From Bacteroidota bacterium (lineage in GTDB: Bacteria; Bacteroidota; Bacteroidia; Cytophagales; Cytophagaceae), in NCBI GenBank assembly GCA_023392125.1, contig JAEVZS010000009.1:124001-188000 (forward strand): DNA of 64,000 bases, written 5' to 3'. Within the stretch, counting starts at the first letter, position 1; each line of letters begins with the position of its first letter. Shown here in pieces: positions 26,066 through 35,041 of the stretch. Under the pieces are notes generated by a model. It ran no database searches and was not told the origin of the DNA. It saw only the letters and a list, made by a program, of their open reading frames with translations. The position numbers and the translations under genes were made by a program.

Positions 26066-29000
26066 TTACGAGTTAAATTTAAACTTTAACTCATCCATGA
26101 GCCTTAACTCATTCAGTAAATCATTGTTCGGCTCTACCTTGTATTTTCTGCAAAACATTTCTACCGAAATATTTTCCATAGTGTCATAAAACATAAAGCG
26201 TACATTACAGGATCCATTATAAGTGCCAAACAGATCTTCCAGTTTTGCCACTGTATTTGTCTTCAGATTATTTATATCAACATTTATAATCAGATCCTTA
26301 CAAAGTCTGCTGCGAATATCGGAAAGCAACTGTATATTAACAGGCTTAAGCTCCCACTGATCTTCCGAATTGTATCGCTGCTGCACTTTTCCTTTAATAT
26401 AAAGAAACTCTCCCGGTCGTATATAATGAGCCAGCTTAAGATAATCCTCTCCAAACAAAGCCATGTCAATGCTTCCCGAATAATCTTCTATGGAAAACAA
26501 TGCGAATGTTTTACCGGTTTTGGTCTGCCTCACCGTAGTTTTTGACACAATTCCTGCTACGTTAATATCTTTACCTTTATAGTCGAGATACTGATCTACC
26601 TGACACGTACAAAAGTTTTCAAGTTCCAGCTTATATTGATCCAGCGGGTGACCGGAGATGTAAAAGCCCACAACTTCTTTCTCATATTTTAGCTTTTCTA
26701 TATCACTCCAGGGCTCGCAGGGGGGGATCTTAGGCAAAGGAATTTCTACTGCCGCACCTCCGCCAAACAGGGATGCCTGCGAGGTATCTTGCTCGGCTTT
26801 GTAATTATTGCCGTATTTGATGGCTTTTTCAATCAGGTTAATATTTTCATTCTCGGGACTGAAAAAATACTGGGCTCTGTGCAAATCACTAAAAGAATCA
26901 AATGCACCGGCATAAGCCAGGGCTTCAAAAGTCTTCTTGTTTACAGCTCTCAGATTAATTCTTTTAGCAAACTCAAAGATATTGCTGAATGCTCCGTTGT
27001 CCTCTCTTTCCTGAATAATAGAATCTACTGCTGCATCACCGGTACCCTTGATCGCTCCCAGACCAAACCGGATTTTTCCGCTGCTGTTTACATCAAAGAA
27101 AGTGTTACTTTCATTGATATCCGGCCCCAGTACATCAATACCCATTTTTTTGCACTCTTCCATGAAAAATGAGATCTTATCAATATTGCTCATATTGTGG
27201 GTAAGCACAGAAGCCATATACTCAGCAGGATAATTGGCTTTCAAATAGGCAGTCTGATAGGCAACAACGGAATAGGCTGCAGAATGCGAACGGTTAAAGC
27301 CGTACTCGGCAAACTTTTCCATTATGGAGAAGACATCTTCTGCTTTATCCTTATTGATATTGTGCTTTTCTTTAGCTCCGGCAACAAATTTGACTCTCTC
27401 CTGAGCCATTTTGTCCTTATCCTTCTTACCCATGGCACGGCGGAGCAAATCGGCGCCTCCCAGCGTATAACCTGCCAGCAGCTGGGCAGTCTGCATAATC
27501 TGCTCCTGATAAACCATGATTCCGTAGGTATCTTTCAGAATCGGCTCCAGCAGCTCATGCGGATATTCTACCGTTTCTTTGCCGTGTTTCCGGTTCACGA
27601 AATTGGGAATGAACTGCATCGGCCCCGGACGGTAAAGCGCGTTCATCGCAATAAGGTCTTCAATATTGGTAGGCTTGAGATCCCGAAGATACATACGCAT
27701 ACCTTCTGACTCGAACTGAAATGTACCGATGGTATCTCCGTTTTGGTACAGCTCAAAAGTTTTCGGATCATCCAGCGGTATATCATCAATATCGATTTGT
27801 ATGCCATGGTTCTTTTTTACCAGCTCAATGGCTTTTTTTATAATGGACAAGGTCTTCAGTCCGAGAAAGTCCATTTTCAGCATCCCTGCCGATTCGATTA
27901 CTTTCCCGTCAAACTGAGTAACGAGAAGTTCCGCATCTTTGGCTGTACAGACCGGTATGTAATTGGTAAGGTCATCCGGAGCAATAATAACCCCGGCAGC
28001 GTGTATACCGGTATTTCGCACCGAACCTTCCAGCGTTTCGGCCAGTTGCAGAGTTTTTCCCTGAAGATCACTTCGCTTGCGTATTTCAGCCAGTTCCGGA
28101 ACTTCAGAGAAAGCTTTGTTCAGAGATGTGCCGGGTGCATCCGGAACCAGCTTGGCCAGATAGTTTGCTTCCGGAAGCGGCAGGTCAAGTGTTCTGGCAA
28201 CATCCTTAATGGAGGATTTGGCTGCCATGGTACCAAAAGTTATAATCTGGGCAACCTGATTTTTTCCATACTTATCTACCACATAGTCAATAACACTCTG
28301 ACGGCCTTCATCATCGAAATCAATATCGATATCAGGCATGGATACCCTCTCAGGATTAAGAAAACGCTCAAAAAGGAGGCTGTATTTGATCGGGTCAATA
28401 TTAGTAATTCCGATACAGTAAGCAACAGCGGAGCCGGCAGCTGAACCCCGACCCGGCCCGACAGCTACCCCCAGATTTTTTCCGGCGGCGATAAAGTCCT
28501 GCACAATGAGAAAGTAGCCGGCAAATCCCATTGTTTTAATAATATTCAGCTCATGCTTCAGACGATCCTCAATCTCAGAGGAGATTTCTTTATACCGCTT
28601 TTTTGCCCCCTCAAAAGTCAGGTATTCCAGGTATTGATCTGCGTTGCTGAATTCCGGAGGGAGCGGAAAGTTTGGAAGTAAAATATCCCTCTGCAATTTC
28701 GGAGGGTTGATTTTATCAACGATTTCGTTCGTATTGTCTATCGCTTCGGGAAGGTCGCTGAACAGATTGTTCATTTCAGCCTGACTCTTGAAATAGAACT
28801 GATCATTCGGGAAGCCGAAACGGAATCCTTTACCGTCTCCGACAGGGGTACTTTGCAGCTCGCCTGTATTGACGCACAAAAGGATATCATGTGCATTATA
28901 ATCATCCTGATCCACGTAGTGCGAATCATTGGATGCTATCATTTTGATATTATGCTTGCGGGCAAATTTTATCAGTGTCTTATTGATAATTTCCTGCTCC

Positions 29001-29545
29001 TCCATATTATGCCGCTGAAGCTCTATATAATAATCCTCTCCAAAAAGATCGAGCCACCACTTGAGGGCTTTCTCAGCTTCTTCCTCGCCCTTATTAAGAA
29101 TCAGCTGCGGTACTTCAGCTCCGATACAACAGGACGTTGCAATAAGTCCCTTATGATGCTTTTCAATCAGGGATTTGTCAATACGAGGCCATTTGCTGTA
29201 CAATCCTTCTATATATCCCAGCGAACAGAGCTTGGCCAGGTTTACATAGCCTTCCTGATCCTTGGCCAGCAGAAGCTGGTGATACCGGTTATCTTTGTTT
29301 TCTTTATTGAATGTTTTTTTGAAACGGTCCTCTACCAGATAAAATTCACAGCCGACAATCGGTTTAATATTAAATTTGTTGGCCTCTGCCACAAAGTTAA
29401 ATGCACCGAACATGTTACCGTGATCCGTAAGCGCAACAGCTCTCATATTGTCTGCCTGAGCTTTTTTCATCAGATTCTTTATGCTTGCAGCCCCATCCAG
29501 CAAAGAAAATTGTGTGTGAACGTGTAAGTGTGAAAACTCCGGCAT
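26066..29545 (-). CDS. dnaE: DNA polymerase III alpha subunit
   Basis: Replicative polymerase catalytic subunit, 1159 residues, normal for DnaE. PHP domain at the N-terminus (HLHVHTQFSLLDGAA and later H-x-H and D residues). C-family polymerase palm with GPGRGSAAGS and the catalytic aspartates in MPDIDIDFDD. Fingers and duplex-binding region with YRPGPMQFIPNFVNRKHG and the GTFQFESEGMR segment. Tandem HhH region, then an OB-fold at about 985-1060 (INVAGIVSKTTVRQTKTGK). The PHP metal residues look intact, so intrinsic proofreading is possible. It lies alone on the minus strand upstream of trxA. Confidence 0.98.
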   Translation of the reverse strand: MPEFSHLHVHTQFSLLDGAASIKNLMKKAQADNMRAVALTDHGNMFGAFNFVAEANKFNIKPIVGCEFYLVEDRFKKTFNKENKDNRYHQLLLAKDQEGYVNLAKLCSLGYIEGLYSKWPRIDKSLIEKHHKGLIATSCCIGAEVPQLILNKGEEEAEKALKWWLDLFGEDYYIELQRHNMEEQEIINKTLIKFARKHNIKMIASNDSHYVDQDDYNAHDILLCVNTGELQSTPVGDGKGFRFGFPNDQFYFKSQAEMNNLFSDLPEAIDNTNEIVDKINPPKLQRDILLPNFPLPPEFSNADQYLEYLTFEGAKKRYKEISSEIEDRLKHELNIIKTMGFAGYFLIVQDFIAAGKNLGVAVGPGRGSAAGSAVAYCIGITNIDPIKYSLLFERFLNPERVSMPDIDIDFDDEGRQSVIDYVVDKYGKNQVAQIITFGTMAAKSSIKDVARTLDLPLPEANYLAKLVPDAPGTSLNKAFSEVPELAEIRKRSDLQGKTLQLAETLEGSVRNTGIHAAGVIIAPDDLTNYIPVCTAKDAELLVTQFDGKVIESAGMLKMDFLGLKTLSIIKKAIELVKKNHGIQIDIDDIPLDDPKTFELYQNGDTIGTFQFESEGMRMYLRDLKPTNIEDLIAMNALYRPGPMQFIPNFVNRKHGKETVEYPHELLEPILKDTYGIMVYQEQIMQTAQLLAGYTLGGADLLRRAMGKKDKDKMAQERVKFVAGAKEKHNINKDKAEDVFSIMEKFAEYGFNRSHSAAYSVVAYQTAYLKANYPAEYMASVLTHNMSNIDKISFFMEECKKMGIDVLGPDINESNTFFDVNSSGKIRFGLGAIKGTGDAAVDSIIQEREDNGAFSNIFEFAKRINLRAVNKKTFEALAYAGAFDSFSDLHRAQYFFSPENENINLIEKAIKYGNNYKAEQDTSQASLFGGGAAVEIPLPKIPPCEPWSDIEKLKYEKEVVGFYISGHPLDQYKLELENFCTCQVDQYLDYKGKDINVAGIVSKTTVRQTKTGKTFALFSIEDYSGSIDMALFGEDYLKLAHYIRPGEFLYIKGKVQQRYNSEDQWELKPVNIQLLSDIRSRLCKDLIINVDINNLKTNTVAKLEDLFGTYNGSCNVRFMFYDTMENISVEMFCRKYKVEPNNDLLNELRLMDELKFKFNS

Positions 29546-29651
29546 GAATTCTTAAAGTAACGATTGTTGAAACGATAAATTTACAAAAGATACAGATATC
29601 ATGCTGATCTTTTCATCAGCTGACAAATGCATTTTCCTCAAATAAATTCTA

Positions 29652-29659
29652 TACTTTTG
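29652..29659 (+). promoter_or_regulatory. Possible -7 box before the lipoprotein gene at 29721
   Basis: TACTTTTG matches TAnnTTTG and would give a leader of about 55 bases. No good -33 TTG is seen, so this is weak. Confidence 0.3.
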
Positions 29660-29720
29660 AAAATAAATGAACAGTATTTATATAATTTAGTATGGCTAAC
29701 TTAAAAATTAATTATTTTAT

Positions 29721-30353
29721 ATGAACAAACCAGATTATTCATTAATCGGTCTCCTGGCAATTATCGCTTTATTCATTTGCTCATGCAAAAAAGACGATGA
29801 TAAAGATCCCTCCAAAAATGGGAACCCCCAAACCAAAGAAGCTATTCTCTATTTCAGAGCCACATTGGACGATGTAAAATATGATTATTCCATGTACGAC
29901 GGAAGCGAGCCATATGACATATCGTCTAATAGTAGTGCAAGTATCGGAAGCGGAGGATCTCAGTCAACTTTTATCTACGGCAGTGGCAGTTCTGACACGG
30001 AGACAGGAGAAAGTTTTAATATAGCTTTGGGAACGTTAGTCATAGAGGAAGGCGGAAGACCGGATTACGAAACTTTCAAACATTTTGTGATAAATGCAAA
30101 CTACCGGTATTCCGATGATGCTAAAAATGGTATAGAAATAGTTTTTTGGGACAAGGATGGAAAAGAATGGTCAACTTCTAACGGAGATCAGACAAAATCA
30201 GATTTTAAAGTTGTTTCTATTACAGAACGTACAGTTTTTGGGGAGTCATACATAGAGATTGTAGCTGCATTTAACTGCACATTATACGATGAGGAAGGTA
30301 ATTTCATCACACTAAAAGACGGCAGCTCATTGTACTCTGTCGAAAATATTTGA
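29721..30353 (+). CDS. Predicted lipoprotein, function unknown
   Basis: 210 residues. Lipoprotein signal with lipobox FICSC near residue 22, followed directly by KKDDDKDPSKN, a lysine/aspartate-rich linker typical of Bacteroidota surface or outer-membrane lipoproteins. The rest is beta-rich and Ser/Gly-rich (SSNSSASIGSGGSQSTFIYG), with repeated D/E-G turns; it resembles small Bacteroidota lipoprotein families of unknown role. No catalytic motif. A single gene bounded by dnaE (divergent) and a terminator at 30357-30391. Confidence 0.7.
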   Translation: MNKPDYSLIGLLAIIALFICSCKKDDDKDPSKNGNPQTKEAILYFRATLDDVKYDYSMYDGSEPYDISSNSSASIGSGGSQSTFIYGSGSSDTETGESFNIALGTLVIEEGGRPDYETFKHFVINANYRYSDDAKNGIEIVFWDKDGKEWSTSNGDQTKSDFKVVSITERTVFGESYIEIVAAFNCTLYDEEGNFITLKDGSSLYSVENI

Positions 30354-30356
30354 GTA

Positions 30357-30391
30357 AAAAGAGGCTGTCTCCACAATGAGCAGCCTCTTTT
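30357..30391. terminator. Terminator between lipoprotein gene and M48 protease
   Basis: Perfect 11-base-pair stem AAAAGAGGCTG (30357-30367) with CAGCCTCTTTT (30381-30391), 13-base loop, starting four bases after the lipoprotein stop. Confidence 0.85.
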
Positions 30392-30434
30392 GTAACCATA
30401 ATTTCCAGCAATAAAACCTTTTGATGTACTTCTT

Positions 30435-31673
30435 TTATTCAAACTTTCTCAGATGTGCCAGTCGCTGGTACAACGGCGGATGTGAATAATGCATAAACAC
30501 ATAAGCCGGATGAGGATTGAGATTGGATAAATTTTTAACTGACAGCTTCTTTAACGCATCCATCAATGGCCGGGCTCCATACGTTTCAGCAGCATACCCG
30601 TCCGCTTCGTATTCGTTTTTCCGACTCAGTAAATTCATTACCAATCCGATGATTTCAGATATAGGTGAAAACAGAATGCCGAAAGCAATCAAATTAAGAT
30701 GTACCGCCCAGGCGCTGCTCCCCAAAGCCATTGAAATATCCGGATTAAACACAAACCAGCTGAGAATATATAAGATAATACCAGTCTGGAAAATGGAAAG
30801 AGCCAAACCGGAAAGAATATGCTTTTTCTTAAAGTGGCCGACTTCGTGTGCCAGAACTGCAACAAGCTCTTCTGTAGAATGATTGGCAATCAGGGTATCA
30901 TACAGAACAATTTTCTTCTTTTTTCCTATTCCTGAAAAATAGGCATTGGCTTTAGTGGATCTTTTGGAGCCATCGATTATGAAAATATTATCGAGTGCGA
31001 ATCCTGTCTTTTTGCTGTAAGATTCAATAGCACCCCGCAGTTCTCCGCTTTCAAGCGGAGTAAGCTTATTAAACATGGGCACTATAAGCGATGTATAGAA
31101 CATGTTGACCAAGACCATCAGGACGCTTATAAAAATCCAGAAATAAATCCAGAAGGATTGTCCGATTGTCAGAATCAGATATAAAAGTGTCCCGGCAACA
31201 ATGCCACCTATAATCACAGTCAGAAACAATCCTTTGATTTTGTCTCCGATAAAAATGCCGGGCGTGGTTTTATTAAATCCGAATTTTTGCTCGATAACAA
31301 AAGTCTTGTAAATGCTAAAGGGCAGATTGATAACATCAGAAATTATAAATATCAAGCCAAAAAAAGCGAGAGAAACCCAAAGCGGGCTGCTTATATTGCT
31401 TTCCAGCCATGTATTGATGGTACCAAAGAAACCCGAAGAAAGCACAGTCAGGATTATGACAAGATTAAATATGGAAGAGAAGAAGCCAAGATTCATATTG
31501 GCTTTCTGATATTCAACTGACTTTTGGTATTCAGCCTGATCATAAAGACCAGTCAATTCCTGAGGAATTCCTTTTTTTGAATGTTGCAGATTAAGAATAT
31601 CCAGGGCTTTTTCAAGTGCGAAGTCAGCAACCAGAATAATGAGTATTATATGTAAAATAGTTTCGGGAGTCAT
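30435..31673 (-). CDS. M48 family (Ste24/CAAX-type) membrane metalloprotease
   Basis: 412 residues. N-terminal CAAX_prenyl_protease_5-type helices (seven predicted membrane segments overall), zinc motif AHEVGH at about 280, and the third ligand in NEYEADGYA. The segment DGSKRSTKANAYFSG is the M48 hallmark. Bacterial members act in quality control of membrane or outer-membrane proteins; a prenyl-protein role is unlikely in bacteria. It follows rfaD after 44 bases on the same strand. Confidence 0.93.
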   Translation of the reverse strand: MTPETILHIILIILVADFALEKALDILNLQHSKKGIPQELTGLYDQAEYQKSVEYQKANMNLGFFSSIFNLVIILTVLSSGFFGTINTWLESNISSPLWVSLAFFGLIFIISDVINLPFSIYKTFVIEQKFGFNKTTPGIFIGDKIKGLFLTVIIGGIVAGTLLYLILTIGQSFWIYFWIFISVLMVLVNMFYTSLIVPMFNKLTPLESGELRGAIESYSKKTGFALDNIFIIDGSKRSTKANAYFSGIGKKKKIVLYDTLIANHSTEELVAVLAHEVGHFKKKHILSGLALSIFQTGIILYILSWFVFNPDISMALGSSAWAVHLNLIAFGILFSPISEIIGLVMNLLSRKNEYEADGYAAETYGARPLMDALKKLSVKNLSNLNPHPAYVFMHYSHPPLYQRLAHLRKFE

Positions 31674-31717
31674 AACTAGATAATTAATTTGATAAAAGGC
31701 GATAAAAACCGGATGGC

Positions 31718-32683
31718 CTAGAAATAAAGACCTTTGCCAAGATAGTTTGTGACATAATCACGGATCCCTTCTTCGAGCGATCTGAATCCCTTATCATATC
31801 CCAGATGTATCAGCTTATTCATGGGCGCTTCGGTAAAATACTGATAGGTATCCCGAATATCTTCCGGAATATCGATATAAGCGATTTTCTCTTCCTTACC
31901 CATAGCCTTAAAAACATTGCTGACAAGATCATAAAATGAACGGGCCTGCCCGCATCCGAGATTGTACAGGCCTGAATCTTTACGACGGTGCATCAGAAAG
32001 CTAATGACCTCGCATACATCTTTTACATAAACAAAATCTCTCATTTGCTGACCATCTTTATACTCTTCCTTATGGGAGCGGAACAGCTTCATAGCTCCAG
32101 TCTGATTAATCTGATGATAGGCATGGAATATGACAGACGCCATTCTGCCTTTGTGATACTCATTGGGGCCATATACATTAAAAAACTTTAAGCCAGCCCA
32201 GAAAAAAGGCTTTTTTTCCTGTTGCAAAGCCCAGATATCAAAATCATTCTTGGATTCACCATACGGGTTGAGGGGTTTTAGACGGGTAATAACAGCCTCA
32301 TCATCCTTGTATCCCAACTCACCGTTACCATAGGTCGCAGCAGAAGAAGCATAAATAAGCGGAATCTGATAGTTTACGCAGGCATTCCAGATATTTTTGC
32401 TGTAGTTAAGATTCAGTTCATCAAAAATTGCTTTGTTGAACTCCGTGGTATCCGTACGGGCTCCAAGGTGAAAAATAAACTCTACCAGATGGTGATTCCG
32501 GTCAAGCCAGCTGAAAAAATCCTTTCGGTCCACTTTTTCCTGGATCTTTTTTCCCTCCAGGTTTAAATTCTTATCTGCTCTCGAAAAGTCATCTACAGCA
32601 ATAATGTAATTGAAGTTTTCCTGATTAAGTTTTTCAATCAGACAACTGCCAATAAATCCGGCCGCCCCCGTCACTACCATCAT
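31718..32683 (-). CDS. rfaD: ADP-L-glycero-D-manno-heptose-6-epimerase
   Basis: Extended short-chain dehydrogenase that epimerises ADP-heptose for the LPS inner core. 321 residues. NADP-binding TGAAGFIGS near the N-terminus, catalytic pair in YGESKNDFD (Tyr and Lys four apart), and the family-specific segments FIFHLGARTDTTE, FNVYGPNEYHKGRMASV and MRDFVYVKDV. The start can be either of two adjacent ATGs (32683 or 32680). Confidence 0.95.
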   Translation of the reverse strand: MMVVTGAAGFIGSCLIEKLNQENFNYIIAVDDFSRADKNLNLEGKKIQEKVDRKDFFSWLDRNHHLVEFIFHLGARTDTTEFNKAIFDELNLNYSKNIWNACVNYQIPLIYASSAATYGNGELGYKDDEAVITRLKPLNPYGESKNDFDIWALQQEKKPFFWAGLKFFNVYGPNEYHKGRMASVIFHAYHQINQTGAMKLFRSHKEEYKDGQQMRDFVYVKDVCEVISFLMHRRKDSGLYNLGCGQARSFYDLVSNVFKAMGKEEKIAYIDIPEDIRDTYQYFTEAPMNKLIHLGYDKGFRSLEEGIRDYVTNYLGKGLYF

Positions 32684-32748
32684 GGTCGTTAAAGTTTAAT
32701 TTTTTGTTGGTTTCAGAAAATAAGGCCTAAATTTACGAAAAAATATGA

Positions 32749-33627
32749 ATGAAGCAGGAACGCTTTACTTGTTTAATCATATGGTTGCTGATTTATATCG
32801 GATTTTCCTGTACCAGAACCATTGAGCGAAAAGCTGAAAATTCGTTTACTGATGATCTTGGCAGAGAAATCACTATTCACAGTACGTCCCGGATATTGTC
32901 GCTTACTCCTTCCGTTACAGAGCTTATAGCAACTTTCATCGGGCAGGATCGCATTATTGCCCGCACTCCCTATGACAGTCTGCCTGAGTGGCTGCTGGAT
33001 AAGCCGTTAATCAGCAATTATCCTGTAGACTTTGAAAAAATTATAGCAATGGCTCCGGATCTGGTTTTGGCCAAAGAAGGTATGGTCTCCATAGAAGATG
33101 TCCAAAAAATCAGTGATCTTGGTATTCCGGTATATATGCAGCGCATTGATTCACTCAGTGATATTACCAGAAGTATCAGACGTCTCGGACTGTTGCTTGA
33201 CAGAGAAGCAGAAGCCAACCGGGCTGCAGACTCCCTCGAAAAGGTAATAAGCAGTGTTTCGTATCCGGATAAGCCGGGAGAACGCCCTTCTGTGCTATTG
33301 TTGATCTCCGAAGAGCCTGTTTTCGCTTACGGATTAAACAGCTATGCCAGTGATATGATCGTGGCTGCCGGCGGTAAAAATGCTATTCCGACATTGTACG
33401 ACAATCCGTTTCCCGCGCTTCAGCGGGAATATATTCTGAAAATCAACCCGGACATCATTATAGGGGTTGATTCTTCAGCCATGCTACGCCTTTACCCTGA
33501 GTTATCCGTCCTGAAAGCTTTTAGTTCAGGCAGCGTGCACAAAATGAATATGGAACTGATTTCCAAACCAGGGCCAAGAGTGGCAGAAGGTATCAAAGAA
33601 TTAAACCGTCTGATCTATGCGCACTAG
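32749..33627 (+). CDS. BtuF/FhuD-type ABC substrate-binding lipoprotein
   Basis: 292 residues. Lipoprotein signal with lipobox GFSC near residue 20. The body is a class III (helical-backbone) periplasmic binding protein: FTDDLGREITI, RILSLTPSVTELI, PDLVLAKEG, then VLLLISEEPVFAYG and the final GPRVAEGIKELNRLIY. These proteins carry cobalamin, haem or iron-siderophores. The ligand cannot be told from sequence. The stop overlaps the permease gene by 11 bases. Confidence 0.88.
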   Translation: MKQERFTCLIIWLLIYIGFSCTRTIERKAENSFTDDLGREITIHSTSRILSLTPSVTELIATFIGQDRIIARTPYDSLPEWLLDKPLISNYPVDFEKIIAMAPDLVLAKEGMVSIEDVQKISDLGIPVYMQRIDSLSDITRSIRRLGLLLDREAEANRAADSLEKVISSVSYPDKPGERPSVLLLISEEPVFAYGLNSYASDMIVAAGGKNAIPTLYDNPFPALQREYILKINPDIIIGVDSSAMLRLYPELSVLKAFSSGSVHKMNMELISKPGPRVAEGIKELNRLIYAH

Positions 33628-34621
33628 CTTTCGGCTGCTTTTCTGGCCTGTTGTACTCATATTGACATGCTGGCTGGGAGCTGGCGCCGGGTCCGTAGAT
33701 ACCACGGCCGGAGATATCTGGAGGACTCTGATCAGCTTTTCTTCTGACCGGACAATTGATTATATTATCTTCAATATACGCATCCCGCGAATTTTACTTG
33801 CCTTCCTTACAGGATCATCGCTTGCGTTAAGTGGTTTCCTTATGCAGGCCATGGTCAATAACCCGCTTGCAGATCCTTATATCCTTGGTACTGCCTCCGG
33901 CGCATCTCTCGGGGTAAATATAAGCTACCTTGGGGTGATACCATTTTTTTCTGCATCCGTATATTCTTCGTCTGTTGCGGCTTTTGCCGGAGCATTGCTT
34001 ATAACCCTGACCGGCATAGCCGTAGCATACGACAAAGGCGGTTTACAACCCGCCAGATTATTGCTTGCAGGGGTAGCCTTATCCTCTCTTTCGCTCGCAA
34101 TCACGACAATGCTGATTTATGTATATTCATCAGATAATAAGCTTAAAAAAGTTATTTTCTGGAGTATGGGAAGCCTCGAAAGCGCATCCTGGGAAAAGCT
34201 TCCGCTTCTGGCTTTCTGTTTAGCTTTTTCAACCATTCTTTTTACTTTTTTTACTCCGCAGCTAACCATGCTGTTGCTGGGAGACTCCAGAGCGGCCAGC
34301 CTTGGAGTCAACGTAAACCGGCTTCGGTGGTTTATTCTGCTCGGAGCTACACTTCTTACTGCGCTTGCCGTAGCTGTAGCAGGTCCGGTCGGATTTATCG
34401 GGCTGATGGTTCCTCATTTTGTGAGAGGCTTGTGGGGAGTACACAACAAATACATCATTCTTGATTGTATATTATCCGGTGGTGTTTTTTTATCTGTTTG
34501 TGATTCAGTTGGTAAAATCGTTTTCAGAGATATTTCTCTGCCTATTGGTATTATTACTTCCTTTTTAGGAATACCATTCTTCGTATATTTGTTGACAAAA
34601 AAGAATTTTCGCTTTAGCTAG
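33617..34621 (+). CDS. FecCD family ABC transporter permease
   Basis: 334 residues, about nine to ten membrane helices. Family segments: IRIPRILLAFLTGSSLALSG, QAMVNNPLADPYILGTASGA, GDSRAASLGVNV, and VAGPVGFIGLMVPHFVRGL, the last being the cytoplasmic loop that contacts the ATPase. It is the inner-membrane channel for iron-siderophore or B12 uptake with the upstream binding protein. The expected ATPase gene is not in this cluster; its place is taken by the PTPS/QueD gene, which starts right after the stop. Confidence 0.92.
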   Translation: MRTSFRLLFWPVVLILTCWLGAGAGSVDTTAGDIWRTLISFSSDRTIDYIIFNIRIPRILLAFLTGSSLALSGFLMQAMVNNPLADPYILGTASGASLGVNISYLGVIPFFSASVYSSSVAAFAGALLITLTGIAVAYDKGGLQPARLLLAGVALSSLSLAITTMLIYVYSSDNKLKKVIFWSMGSLESASWEKLPLLAFCLAFSTILFTFFTPQLTMLLLGDSRAASLGVNVNRLRWFILLGATLLTALAVAVAGPVGFIGLMVPHFVRGLWGVHNKYIILDCILSGGVFLSVCDSVGKIVFRDISLPIGIITSFLGIPFFVYLLTKKNFRFS

Positions 34622-35035
34622 ATGATATATATATCCAGAAAAGAGCATTTTAACGCAGCGCACAAGCTGTACAATCCCAAGTGGTCAAAAGAAAAAAATC
34701 AGGAGGTGTTTGGACCGTGTGCCAATGAAAACTGGCATGGCCACAATTTTGAGCTTATAGTAACAGTGAAAGGTACTCCTGACCCCGATACCGGTTTTGT
34801 TATTGATCTGAAAAAGCTTAGCAAGCTGATCAGAAGCAGTGTAATTGAGAAACTTGATCATAAAAACCTGAATCTGGATGTGGATTTTATGAAAGATAAA
34901 ATGGCCAGCACGGAAAATCTTGCCATCGAAATCTGGAAAATACTTCAGCCCCGGATTCAGGAAATTTCTGATGCCGGACTTCATAGCATAAAACTCTATG
35001 AAACTCCAAGAAATTACGTAGAGTATTTTGGTTAA
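34622..35035 (+). CDS. queD: 6-carboxytetrahydropterin / 6-pyruvoyltetrahydropterin synthase family
   Basis: 137 residues. Zinc ligands are the first histidine in FNAAHKL and the HGH pair. The catalytic cysteine and HGH are spaced C-x5-HGH (CANENWHGHN), as in eukaryotic PTPS, rather than the C-x3-HGH of E. coli QueD. Downstream KLDHKNLN and STENLAIEIW complete the active site. It acts on 7,8-dihydroneopterin triphosphate, either for queuosine precursors or tetrahydropterin. No queC, queE or queF is nearby. It has no gap to the permease gene and lies six bases before lpxB. Confidence 0.85.
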   Translation: MIYISRKEHFNAAHKLYNPKWSKEKNQEVFGPCANENWHGHNFELIVTVKGTPDPDTGFVIDLKKLSKLIRSSVIEKLDHKNLNLDVDFMKDKMASTENLAIEIWKILQPRIQEISDAGLHSIKLYETPRNYVEYFG

Positions 35036-35041
35036 ATCACA

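Noticed and set aside
28853..29527. 224-codon plus-strand frame opposite dnaE
   Set aside because: Antisense shadow of a highly conserved gene; composition and lack of motifs show no coding signal. The same applies to other long frames opposite dnaE, pyrG and yidC.
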